Assembly (NCBI RefSeq): GCF_024169515.1
Contig: NZ_JAMKCQ010000001.1
Coordinates: 62,001 to 126,000, forward strand
Reading direction: 5' to 3'
DNA: 64,000 nucleotides
From: Erwinia aphidicola
GTDB taxonomy: Bacteria > Pseudomonadota > Gammaproteobacteria > Enterobacterales > Enterobacteriaceae
This document shows positions 56,560 to 64,000 of the stretch, piece after piece; positions within the stretch are counted from its first letter, which is position 1, and each line of letters starts with the position of its first letter. The notes under the pieces are model-generated. The model was given only the letters and a program-made list of their open reading frames with translations. It was not told where the DNA came from and did no database searches. A program made the translations under genes and the position numbers.

Positions 56560-57666
56560 TCAGAACTGGTAAACCAGGCCCACTGCCACCACGTCGTCGG
56601 TGTTGATACCGGCGGCTTCGGTGAAGTCGTTGCTGTCCATCAGGTTGATCTGGTAATCAACATAGGTAGACATATTTTTGTTGAAGTAGTAGGTGGCGCC
56701 CACGTCGATGTACTGCTTCAGGTTCTGGGTGCCCCAGTTCTGAATGTCGGTACCGCGTGAGGTCACGTATGCCAGGGATGGGCGCAGGCCGAAGTCGAAC
56801 TGGTACTGAGCAACCAGCTCCCAGTTTTCTGCTTTATCCGCAAAGCCGTAGGCGGCTGGGTTGTCGGTGCTGCCGAAACGGGTGGCGTTGTACGATTTGG
56901 TGTACATCGCGGCCAGGTAGATATTGTTGGCATCATATTTCAGACCACCGGTGTAAGCCTCAGCTTTGTCACCGTTACCCAGCAGCGCTGCGCTGTTCTG
57001 AGTGTTGGTACGGTCGGAGGAGAACATGGCCGCACCGGCGCTGAAGCCCTGACCGAAGTCATAGGTGGCAGACAGACCGTAGCCATCACCGTTCTGCGCG
57101 GTGGCGCTGCGGTTGCCGGCGACTTCTGCATCGCTGTCGTTTTTGCCCTGGTACTGTACGGCGACGTTCAGGCCGTCAACCAGACCAAAGAAGTTGTTGT
57201 TACGGTAGGTCGCCATGCCGTTACCGCGCTGGAACATAAAGTTGTCCGCGCCGTAGGTATCGCCACCGAACTCTGGCAGCACGTCGGTCCATGCGCCGAT
57301 GTCATAGGCTACGCCATAGTTACGACCATAATCGAAAGAGCCAGCATCACCAAATTTCACACCAGCAAAGCCAACACGCGTGTAGCTGTTTGCCGTACCC
57401 TGAGATTCTGCGGTGTTCAGCGCAGCCTGGTACTCCCACTGGCCGTAACCGGTCAGCTGGTCTGAAATCTGAGTTTCGCCCTTGAAGCCAAAGCGCAGGT
57501 AAGACTGGTCGCCATCGGTGCCGGAGTCGTCAGAGAAATAGTGCAGGCCGTCAACTTTACCGAAAAGGTCCAGTTTGTTGCCGTCTTTGTTATAAATTTC
57601 TGCTGCACCGGCCGATGCTGTAACCAGCAATGCCGGGACCATCAGGGAAAGAACGCGAAGTTTCAT
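56560..57666 (-). CDS. ompC: Outer-membrane porin OmpC
   Basis: A 368-residue precursor (E. coli 367) of a 16-strand trimeric general porin. The signal peptide [21 protein letters not shown] is followed by [19 protein letters not shown], and the constriction loop 3 holds [14 protein letters not shown]. The terminal [12 protein letters not shown] ends in the BamA-recognised phenylalanine. The start at 57666 is set by the signal peptide and a GAGAGGGTAAT site. Identity as OmpC rather than OmpF rests on locus: apbE/alkB on one side, micF on the other. It has a long leader of about 100 bases. Confidence 0.96.
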   Translation of the reverse strand: MKLRVLSLMVPALLVTASAGAAEIYNKDGNKLDLFGKVDGLHYFSDDSGTDGDQSYLRFGFKGETQISDQLTGYGQWEYQAALNTAESQGTANSYTRVGFAGVKFGDAGSFDYGRNYGVAYDIGAWTDVLPEFGGDTYGADNFMFQRGNGMATYRNNNFFGLVDGLNVAVQYQGKNDSDAEVAGNRSATAQNGDGYGLSATYDFGQGFSAGAAMFSSDRTNTQNSAALLGNGDKAEAYTGGLKYDANNIYLAAMYTKSYNATRFGSTDNPAAYGFADKAENWELVAQYQFDFGLRPSLAYVTSRGTDIQNWGTQNLKQYIDVGATYYFNKNMSTYVDYQINLMDSNDFTEAAGINTDDVVAVGLVYQF

Positions 57667-57769
57667 TTTATTACCCTCTCGATTATAAGTCTTATTTGCC
57701 ACTGCGTGCTGAATATGGATTTGAGCACGAAGTGTCATGTTAAGCCGAGGTGAGTAATAATCTATCAGG

Positions 57770-57831
57770 AAAATGATACTGAATTTCCGAAAGTGTTTCA
57801 TTTAAGGTAAAAATATTACAAAATGTAATTT
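57770..57831 (-). promoter_or_regulatory. ompC promoter with OmpR-like boxes
   Basis: On the minus strand TTACATTTTGTAATATTT and ATGAAACACTT resemble OmpR C-boxes of the E. coli ompC promoter (TTTACATTTTGAAACAT). They are followed by a -10-like TATCAT (57778-57773). EnvZ-OmpR control is inferred from these matches. Confidence 0.65.
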
Positions 57832-57985
57832 AAGCGGAACTTTTATACAGCACAAATAGATAAAAATTATGGCATCTAAAGACAAGAAAATAAGATAAGT
57901 CCATAATTACATCAACTTAACTGGAAACCTATCCTTGCGCACTGAATGATAAAAATTTTCACCCATGTGGATGTATTATTACCCC

Positions 57986-58079
57986 GCTATCATCATTTTA
58001 TTTCAGTATTACCTTCATTCACCCCGAATGAGTTGCCACATTTAGTATTCCCGCCGGGCTTAGTTCCCGGCATTTTTTT
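57986..58079 (+). ncRNA. micF: MicF small RNA
   Basis: MicF represses ompF translation by antisense pairing with Hfq. The RNA would start GCTATCATCATTTTATTT, sharing the GCTATCATCATT 5' end with E. coli MicF, then ATTACC and TCATTC, its pairing region. It ends in a terminator stem GCCGGG/CCCGGC (58053-58071) followed by seven T residues. Length is about 94 nt (E. coli 93). A -10-like TATTAT lies at 57974-57979. It is divergent from ompC, exactly as in E. coli. Confidence 0.9.
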
Positions 58080-58266
58080 GCCTTTTTTCACCCAGCGTCA
58101 AAAAATGTCAATAACGGTAAAGTTAACCACGGCAACAAAATAAGTCCCCGCTTTGCCGGGAATTTACGCCAGATAACTGAAAAATATCCGGCGTGCTCCT
58201 CTCTAAATTGCCAATCAATTAAGCGCCGAAAATAACTGCCCCTTTCAGTAAGCCTGGCCGTAATAT

Positions 58267-59436
58267 CTAACGCTCACGCAGCGACTCTTTGACTTTATTC
58301 AGCGGCTTAATCAGGTAATCCATGACGGATTTCTGGCCCGTTTTAATTTCAACATTGGCGACCATGCCCGGCACGATAGGGAATTTGCGCCCTGCTTTAT
58401 TGGTCAACTCGGCTTTGTCGGTGCGCACATAGACGCGGTAGTAGTACTGATCGCGTTTGACCTCATCCTGTAAGGTATCCGGCGACACGGTTTCCACCTC
58501 GCCGTGCAGGTCGCCATAGATCGAAGAGTCATAGGCGGTCACCTTCACCGTGGCGGGTAGCCCGGGGCGGATATAGGCGATATCACGCGGGTTAATGCGC
58601 GTTTCAATCAGCAGCTGATCCTCTAACGGCACAATCTCCATCAGCTTGCCGCCAGGCTGCAGTACGCCGCCTACGGTGGTGACCTGGATATCCTTCACGA
58701 TACCGCGCACCGGCGAATAGATTGTGGCGCGGGTGAGCTGATCCTCTTTACCGGTCATCACCTGCAGCTGAGCGTCGAGGTCGGCGTTATTTTTTACCTG
58801 CTCTTCACGGGCGCGTACCGCGTAGTCATTGCGCGCTTCGTCAATTTTTCCCTGCAGCTCAGTGACCTGACGCCGCAGGCGGATCACCTCTACCTGACCG
58901 GCTGCACCTTTTGCCACCAGCGGCTCAGTCATGCGCAGCTCGTCCTGCACCAGCTTTTTCGACTGTTGCAGGTTGCTAACGGTTTCCGTCAGGTTCTGGC
59001 GCCGTGACTGATAGAGCTGGGTCTCACGCGCCACCAGGTCTGGCTCTTTCAGGGTGGCTGCACTGAACTGCAGCGGTGCGCCGGTCAGCTCCGCGCGCAG
59101 GCGCTCTGCCGAGGCGCGCAGGGTGGTCGCTTTGGAGGCCGCCTCGCCGAAGTTCGACTGGAAGCGGGTCGGGTCGAGCTTTGCCAGCACCTGCCCCTTC
59201 TCCACGATGTTGCCCTCGTGCACGTTTAGCTCATCGACGATGCCGCCGTCGAGGCTTTCGATCACCTGCGCACGGCTGAGCGGGGTGACCTTGCCGGTAC
59301 CGACGGTAACTTCGTCAAGAATGGCGAAGTGCGCCCAGACAATAAAGAGCACCAGCGCAGCGGTACAGATCCAGATAATGGCGGAGGTGCGCCGTTCATT
59401 TTTTTTCAGGCTGCGGTCGATCAATACCAGGCTCAT
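58267..59436 (-). CDS. HlyD-family type I secretion adaptor (LapC-like)
   Basis: A 389-residue membrane-fusion protein linking the ABC exporter to the TolC-like channel. One helix near 18-38 anchors it in the inner membrane. Then come a biotinyl-lipoyl half motif (GGIVDELNVHEGNIVEKGQ), a long coiled-coil hairpin (about 90-240), and a beta-barrel with PVRGIVKDIQVTTVGGVLQPGG. The C-terminal RTDKAELTNKAGRKFPIVPGM is the usual HlyD signature. It overlaps the ABC gene by 4 bp. Confidence 0.94.
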   Translation of the reverse strand: MSLVLIDRSLKKNERRTSAIIWICTAALVLFIVWAHFAILDEVTVGTGKVTPLSRAQVIESLDGGIVDELNVHEGNIVEKGQVLAKLDPTRFQSNFGEAASKATTLRASAERLRAELTGAPLQFSAATLKEPDLVARETQLYQSRRQNLTETVSNLQQSKKLVQDELRMTEPLVAKGAAGQVEVIRLRRQVTELQGKIDEARNDYAVRAREEQVKNNADLDAQLQVMTGKEDQLTRATIYSPVRGIVKDIQVTTVGGVLQPGGKLMEIVPLEDQLLIETRINPRDIAYIRPGLPATVKVTAYDSSIYGDLHGEVETVSPDTLQDEVKRDQYYYRVYVRTDKAELTNKAGRKFPIVPGMVANVEIKTGQKSVMDYLIKPLNKVKESLRER

Positions 59437-61592
59437 GCGGCATCTCCCCGGGCGGGCGTGGCGGCCGGCGGGGTGCTGGCAGCAGTGGCACGCTTAAGAA
59501 TCTCATCTTTCGGGCCGTCGGCGATGACCCGCCCGTTGTCCATCACGATAATGCGATCGACCATTTTCAGCAGCGCCGGGCGGTGGGTGACCAGCACCAG
59601 CGTGCGTCCGCTCAACCAGCCCTGCATCTGCTTAATCACATGCTCTTCCAGCTGTTCATCCATTGAAGCGGTCGGCTCATCCATCAGTACCACCTGCGGC
59701 TGGCGCAGGATCATACGGCTCAGCATCACCATCTGCCGCTGCCCGCCGGACAGCCCGCGCCCACCCTCATTAATAATGCGGTCGAGGCTGGCGGCATCCT
59801 GCTGGATCAGGCTCAGCGCCCCGCTGACGCGTAGCGCCTGCAGCATATCCTGCTCGCTGGCGTGGGGATTCCCCAGCATCAGATTCTGGCGCAGCGTGCC
59901 GAAGAACAGGCGTGAATCCTGCGACAGCCAGCCGAGCTGACGGCGCAGATCCACCGGGTCAATACGGCGCAGATCAACGCCATCGACCATCACTTTGCCC
60001 TGGCTGGCCAGTGCCTGGCCGGCCAGCAGCTTGAGCAGCGTCGATTTTCCGGCACCGACGCGGCCAAGAATGGCGATGCGCTCCCCCGGTTTAATCTGCA
60101 GCTGATTGATGGTCAGCACGTTTTTCGGGTTCTCTTCCTCATAGCTGTACTGCACGCCGCGCAGATCGTAGTGCCCGGTCAGCGTTGGGCAGTGCGCCAT
60201 TTCGCCCTCCTCCGGCTGGTCGAGCGGCTTTTTCAGCAGTTCGTCCAGACCGTTCATCGCGCTTTTTGCATGCTGCCAGCGCGAGAACACCATCGTCAGC
60301 TGCATCAGCGGCGCAATGGTGCGTGAGGAGAGCATGCTGCTGGCGACCAGGGTACCGGTGGTAATTGCGCCGTCGAGCACCAGATAGACGCCGAATACCA
60401 GCATGCTGGCATAGGTCAGCTGCTGCACGCTGGAGGCCCAGCCGGTGAGCCGGGCGCCCCACAGTCGCTGCTGCATGCCGATGGCGGCGCTCACTTCATG
60501 CGTCTGCTCCCACTGGCGCTGGAAGTACGGCTCCGCCTGCAGCGATTTAATATCCTCAATCCCTTCAATGGTCTCCACCAGGATCGCGTTGCGCAGCGCC
60601 CCTTCGCGCAGCCCCTCTTTTGCCAGTTTCGCCATCGGGATCTGGATCAGCAGGCCAGGAATGACGATCAGCGGGATCGCCAGCAGCGGCACAATCACCA
60701 GCGGGCCGCCGATAAACGCCATGATAAACAGGAACAGGATGACAAACGGCATATCTGCTGCCGCCCCGACGGTGGTGGAGGTCAACAGCTCGCGCACCTG
60801 GTCTATCTCACGCAGCTGGGAGATAAACGAACCGGTGGATTTGGGCCTGGCCTCGTTGCGGATGTTCATCGCCCTGGCAAACAGCATGGAGGAGACTTTC
60901 AGGTCGATGCGCTTCCCCATCAGATCGGAAACCTGGGTACGCATCAGGCGGATAAGATATTCAATCACCGCCGCGATCAGTACGCCGCCGAACAGCACCC
61001 ACAGCGTCGATTCGGACTGTGCGGGGATCACCCGGTCATAGATCTGCATCGAGAACAGGATCCCGGCCAGCGCCAGCACGTTGCCAACAATCGAGGCCAG
61101 TGAGATCTCACCAATTCGGCGCCCCATTCCTTTGAAGTTGTGCCAGAACCAGTGCTCTTTATACGGCTGAACAAATTCATCGATGCGCGCATCGCGCCCG
61201 CGCGCCGCCACGCCAACGATGCCGACCTCCTGCTGGCTCTGGGCCAGCAGCAGCGCCAGCTCGCTTTCGCGTACCACGTCGCCGCCGTCGCTCAGCCAGT
61301 AGCGGGCGTTACCTTCGCCGTCGATGGCTTCCAGCACCACCACGCTGCCGTTCTCCATGATCAGCACCACCGGCGTGACCTCCTGTCGCCAGCGGATCTT
61401 ATCGCGCGGGGTCATGGTGAGATGCAGACCGAGCAGCCCGGCCAGGCGCTCCAGCTGCTGAGGCGGGCTGAGGTGTTCGAACCAGCGCATCTGCTGACGC
61501 AGGGTTTTTCCATCGGCCGGCTTACCGAAGCGCGCCGCCACGCGCAGCATGGCATCGATCCAGTTTTCGGTGGTTGCGGTTTGTTTCGTCAT
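59433..61592 (-). CDS. Type I secretion ABC exporter (LapB-like)
   Basis: A 719-residue exporter for a large adhesin. The N-terminal 130 residues form a C39-peptidase-like domain without the catalytic cysteine (an HlyB-type docking domain), then six helices (about 165-430) and an ATPase with Walker A GRVGAGKST, signature LSGGQRQMVMLSR and Walker B VVLMDEPTASMD. FISQLREIDQVRELLTSTT is characteristic of LapB/RTX exporters. Second in the order TolC-ABC-HlyD, downstream of the adhesin. Confidence 0.95.
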   Translation of the reverse strand: MTKQTATTENWIDAMLRVAARFGKPADGKTLRQQMRWFEHLSPPQQLERLAGLLGLHLTMTPRDKIRWRQEVTPVVLIMENGSVVVLEAIDGEGNARYWLSDGGDVVRESELALLLAQSQQEVGIVGVAARGRDARIDEFVQPYKEHWFWHNFKGMGRRIGEISLASIVGNVLALAGILFSMQIYDRVIPAQSESTLWVLFGGVLIAAVIEYLIRLMRTQVSDLMGKRIDLKVSSMLFARAMNIRNEARPKSTGSFISQLREIDQVRELLTSTTVGAAADMPFVILFLFIMAFIGGPLVIVPLLAIPLIVIPGLLIQIPMAKLAKEGLREGALRNAILVETIEGIEDIKSLQAEPYFQRQWEQTHEVSAAIGMQQRLWGARLTGWASSVQQLTYASMLVFGVYLVLDGAITTGTLVASSMLSSRTIAPLMQLTMVFSRWQHAKSAMNGLDELLKKPLDQPEEGEMAHCPTLTGHYDLRGVQYSYEEENPKNVLTINQLQIKPGERIAILGRVGAGKSTLLKLLAGQALASQGKVMVDGVDLRRIDPVDLRRQLGWLSQDSRLFFGTLRQNLMLGNPHASEQDMLQALRVSGALSLIQQDAASLDRIINEGGRGLSGGQRQMVMLSRMILRQPQVVLMDEPTASMDEQLEEHVIKQMQGWLSGRTLVLVTHRPALLKMVDRIIVMDNGRVIADGPKDEILKRATAASTPPAATPARGDAA

Positions 61593-61629
61593 AGAACTGC
61601 CTTATCTGGTTGTCATGCACACGGCCGCT

Positions 61630-62985
61630 TTACAGCGACGGCAGCGTTTGCCCACTGTTTGCTTCACGATCGATGCCTAAAATATCCAGCAGATTGTCGA
61701 CGGCGGCAGCGTAGCGGACCGTGGCATCCCAGCCGTCGTACAGCGCCGTCAGGCGGCCGCTGTCGGCCTGAAAGACATCCTGCTCCACGCTAAGCAGGTC
61801 ATTCAGGCTGCGTTTGTTCAGTTTGTACTCATCGGCGTAGACCGAACGCGTATGATCCGCGCTGTCCAGCTGCATCTCACCCGCCTGCTGGCGCTGCTGC
61901 GCGCCGATCATGTCGGCGTAGGCGGTGGAGGCATTCTGGTTGATTTGCAGCTTTGACTGCTGGATGGCGGCTTCGGCGGCTTCGCGGTCGCCCTCGGCGG
62001 CGCGGGTTTTGGCATTAACCAGCCCGCCCTGATAGAGCGGCGCTTCGACCTGCAGTTGCAGCTCGTCGTCCCAGTAAGAGCGGCTCTGGTTTTCATAGCG
62101 GGTGCGCCCCGCCTGCACTTTGATGGTCGGCCAGTGGTTGGAGGAGGCCTGGCGCACGCGCTCCATCGCCGCTTCCTGCTTGGCCTGCGCGCTGCGCACC
62201 GCAGCGCTTTTCTCATAGGCAATCTTATCCAGCGTGACCTGCTGGTTGAGCAGTGCCTTCGGCAGTTCCGGCAGATTGTCGGACATCACTCCGGTCAGCA
62301 CCGTCAGCTGCGCGCGCGCCGAGCGCTCCTGCGCACGATACTGCTCCATGCTGGCGTTCATCCCGGCGATGCGCGTTGACGCCTGCAATACGTCGGACTG
62401 CGAGCTAAGCCCGGCGTCGGCGCGCAGTTTCGCCATGTCGCGCACCCGCTCCAGCGAGCGAATGTTGGCGCGCGCGGCCTCCACCAGCGCCTGGTAGCGC
62501 TTGACCGACAGATAGGCTTGCAGCGTGTCCTGCGCCACGGTGGTCATGGTGTCGTAAAGGGCATATTGATAGGCTTCAGAGAGCTTGTGCTGTTCATCAA
62601 TCGCCCCGCCGGTGCGGCCAAAGTCATACAGCAGCTGGCTGAGGGTGATGCCGCCAGAAGCGCTGTTGTTCAGGCTGCCTGCGGAGTCGGTCTGCTGCGA
62701 GCGCCCACCGCTGGCCGCCAGCGAGATTTGCGGATACCACGCGCTTTTCGCCGCATCGAGATCGGCGTCGCCAACACGAATTTGTGCGGCAGCTTCAGAA
62801 ATTTTCGGGTTGCGGGCAAAAGCGCGCAGGATGGCATCGCGCAGGGTCAGGGTAGCAATCTGTTCTTCGGTCGGTGCCGCGCGCCAGTTAAATGCCGCGA
62901 CCGGCTGCTGTTGCGCGGCCAGCGCCGTCTGACTACTCAGGCAGGTGGCAAGAATAATAACCGCGCCACGGGCGGAATTAGCCAT
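61630..62985 (-). CDS. TolC-family outer-membrane channel (LapE/BapB-like)
   Basis: A 451-residue outer-membrane efflux protein with a signal peptide (MANSARGAVIILATCLSSQTALA). Two repeats of long helices and strands follow, e.g. KYP-like NPKISEAAAQIRVGDADLDAAKSAWYPQISL and YADMIGAQQ. AAGGAGAG precedes the ATG at 62985; an in-frame ATG 17 codons earlier lacks a ribosome site. It provides the exit duct for the neighbouring adhesin. Confidence 0.93.
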   Translation of the reverse strand: MANSARGAVIILATCLSSQTALAAQQQPVAAFNWRAAPTEEQIATLTLRDAILRAFARNPKISEAAAQIRVGDADLDAAKSAWYPQISLAASGGRSQQTDSAGSLNNSASGGITLSQLLYDFGRTGGAIDEQHKLSEAYQYALYDTMTTVAQDTLQAYLSVKRYQALVEAARANIRSLERVRDMAKLRADAGLSSQSDVLQASTRIAGMNASMEQYRAQERSARAQLTVLTGVMSDNLPELPKALLNQQVTLDKIAYEKSAAVRSAQAKQEAAMERVRQASSNHWPTIKVQAGRTRYENQSRSYWDDELQLQVEAPLYQGGLVNAKTRAAEGDREAAEAAIQQSKLQINQNASTAYADMIGAQQRQQAGEMQLDSADHTRSVYADEYKLNKRSLNDLLSVEQDVFQADSGRLTALYDGWDATVRYAAAVDNLLDILGIDREANSGQTLPSL

Positions 62986-63356
62986 TGAACTCTCCTTAAT
63001 ACCCCGGAAAAATGAAAAACGCCCGCGGAAAAACACAAGCTGTGCTGTTTCTTCCCACGTATCACGTTGGCCAGCATCACAACCATGATGCCAGGCTTTA
63101 CCCGGTGTGCTTAAGGATTACCATGTAATCCGTAACAAGAATAAATTGGCTCAGTGCCAAAAAAATGCAAAGAATTTTCATGCCGTTATCAATACCGGCG
63201 TCGTTGAGTGCCAGTTTCAATACTGGGTTGACTGGCGCCACAACGACCAACAGCGGCCGAAGCCGCTTCTGGTCATTATTTTTACCAACCCATCACTTCC
63301 TCTTAACTTTAGACCCCCTGCACGGGAATGCGAACCGCGCAGGGGTTATTTTTTTG
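62986..63356. other. Gene-free spacer between adhesin and TolC-like gene with a hairpin
   Basis: No convincing gene. Arms CCCCTGC (63315-63321) and GCAGGGG (63339-63345) form a hairpin followed on the + strand by a T-rich run, an orientation opposite to the adhesin transcript. On the minus strand it has an A-rich side first and no T-run after, so it may only partly terminate the adhesin mRNA. Confidence 0.5.
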
Positions 63357-64000
63357 TTATACGACATGGACCTGCAGATTGTGCTGGATCAATACGTCAC
63401 CCAGGGTGTTCTCCGACGACAGCGCCGAGTTGTGGTAGACGTCATAGGTTTGCCCGCCGACCGTGCGCTGCCCGGTGGTAGCCCAGATGCCGCCATCACC
63501 GTTGGCCAGCGTAACCTGGTCACCCAGCGTCCCTTTAATCAACAAATCATCCGTCTGCTTGTCGGTGATGTTCAGCGCCTCATTAAGGTCCAGCTTGATG
63601 CTGTTATTGCCCGCCTTGCCGAGGTCGATAATCTCGATATGCTCCACCTTCAGCCCGAGCGAGGTGAGATCCAGCGTGAGATGCTCGCCGTTCAGCACCA
63701 GGGTGTCGGTCCCTGCGCCACCGTCGATATGGCTAAAGTCCATTGAGCCAACCGAGATGGTGTCGTTACCGCTGCTACCCGTCACCGAGTCGCCATGCAG
63801 CACCTGCCCGTCCGCCAGCGTAATGGTGACGCCGCCGATGGTGTAAGCATCGCTGTCAGCCTCGACGGAAGTGGTCGCCGCTGCCGCGGTGCTGGTCGTC
63901 GCGCTGGTGCTGGTCGTGGCGGCATCGGTGCTGCTGGTGTCGCTGTCGGTCACCAGCGTCGAGTGAACTGCTGCGACGGCATGCGCCGTGCTGCTGCTCT
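63357..64000 (-). CDS. C-terminus of a large type I-secreted adhesin (BapA/LapA/SiiE-like), partial
   Basis: The last 214 codons of a gene whose start lies beyond the right edge. The frame stays open to the edge, passing through a Ser/Thr/Ala-rich spacer (TDAATTSTSATTSTAAAATT). Then comes a C-terminal secretion domain: ITLADGQVLHGDSVTG, an RTX-like GSSGNDTISVGSMDFSHIDGGAGTD, the HIEIIDLGKAGNNSIKLDLNEAL block and final NLGDVLIQHN-like GDVLIQHNLQVHVV. This architecture is that of giant biofilm adhesins exported by the adjacent system. Confidence 0.92.
   Translation of the reverse strand, partial: SSSTAHAVAAVHSTLVTDSDTSSTDAATTSTSATTSTAAAATTSVEADSDAYTIGGVTITLADGQVLHGDSVTGSSGNDTISVGSMDFSHIDGGAGTDTLVLNGEHLTLDLTSLGLKVEHIEIIDLGKAGNNSIKLDLNEALNITDKQTDDLLIKGTLGDQVTLANGDGGIWATTGQRTVGGQTYDVYHNSALSSENTLGDVLIQHNLQVHVV

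Noticed and set aside
63357..64000. RTX cytotoxin
   Set aside because: Only one degenerate RTX-like repeat and a Ser/Thr-rich linker are seen; the C-terminal block and neighbouring exporter match large adhesins, and no acyltransferase gene is present.

Overview
The window looks like a chromosomal segment of an enterobacterium close to Erwinia or Pantoea (Erwiniaceae). Gene order follows the E. coli stretch from yeiB to ompC almost gene for gene: yeiB, folE, yeiG, lysP, yeiE, yeiH, nfo, fruAKB, setB, yeiW, efpL, yeiR, lpxT, mepS, pdeN, yejABEF, yejG, bcr, rsuA, radD, rplY, yejKLM, tRNA-Pro, yojI, alkB, apbE, ompC and the sRNA gene micF. Protein lengths and active-site residues agree with the E. 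coli family members. Several accessory blocks interrupt this backbone, and no rRNA, transposase, phage gene or CRISPR array was seen.

Layout. 0-10 kb: yeiB and folE, then a PtrR-like regulator divergent from an MFS exporter, a formaldehyde-detoxification pair (frmA-yeiG), and an iron-type ABC permease/ATPase pair behind a good Fur-box match, then lysP. 10-19 kb: yeiE/yeiH, nfo, the Cra-controlled fruBKA operon, setB and yeiW. 19-31 kb: efpL, a small fimbrial-like secreted protein, the zinc GTPase yeiR, lpxT, mepS, pdeN and the yejABEF peptide importer. 31-36 kb: bcr, rsuA, radD and rplY with its leader.

35.8-41.1 kb is the most striking block. It is an AT-richer four-gene cluster between rplY and yejK, which are neighbours in E. 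coli. It encodes a clavaminate-synthase-like Fe(II)/2-oxoglutarate oxygenase, a 14-TM DHA2 exporter and two ATP-grasp ligases. That set can hydroxylate an amino acid, join it to others by ATP-dependent amide bonds without an NRPS, and export the product, so it is a candidate antimetabolite-peptide cluster. It is bracketed by inverted copies of a dispersed repeat whose third, longest copy lies at 18.7 kb. Just upstream is a decayed tandem duplicate of the oxygenase gene's own leader and first 26 codons.

41.5-46.6 kb: yejKLM, tRNA-Pro(GGG), an EntD-type phosphopantetheinyl transferase and small unknown genes. 46.8-52.2 kb: a compact six-gene operon (luciferase-like monooxygenase, M20 deacylase, amino-acid ABC importer, GNAT acetyltransferase) with the enzyme set of the B. 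subtilis S-alkylcysteine salvage pathway. 52.2-58.1 kb: yojI (with a Fur-like box and a 3' end rebuilt by a repeat), alkB, apbE, two possible small proteins, ompC and micF. 58.2-64 kb: a type I secretion operon (HlyD, ABC, TolC-like) next to the C-terminus of a large BapA/LapA-type adhesin that runs off the right edge.

A family of short GC-rich hairpins recurs in at least nine intergenic spaces, many of them at convergent gene ends. Their stems differ in sequence between sites but remain complementary.
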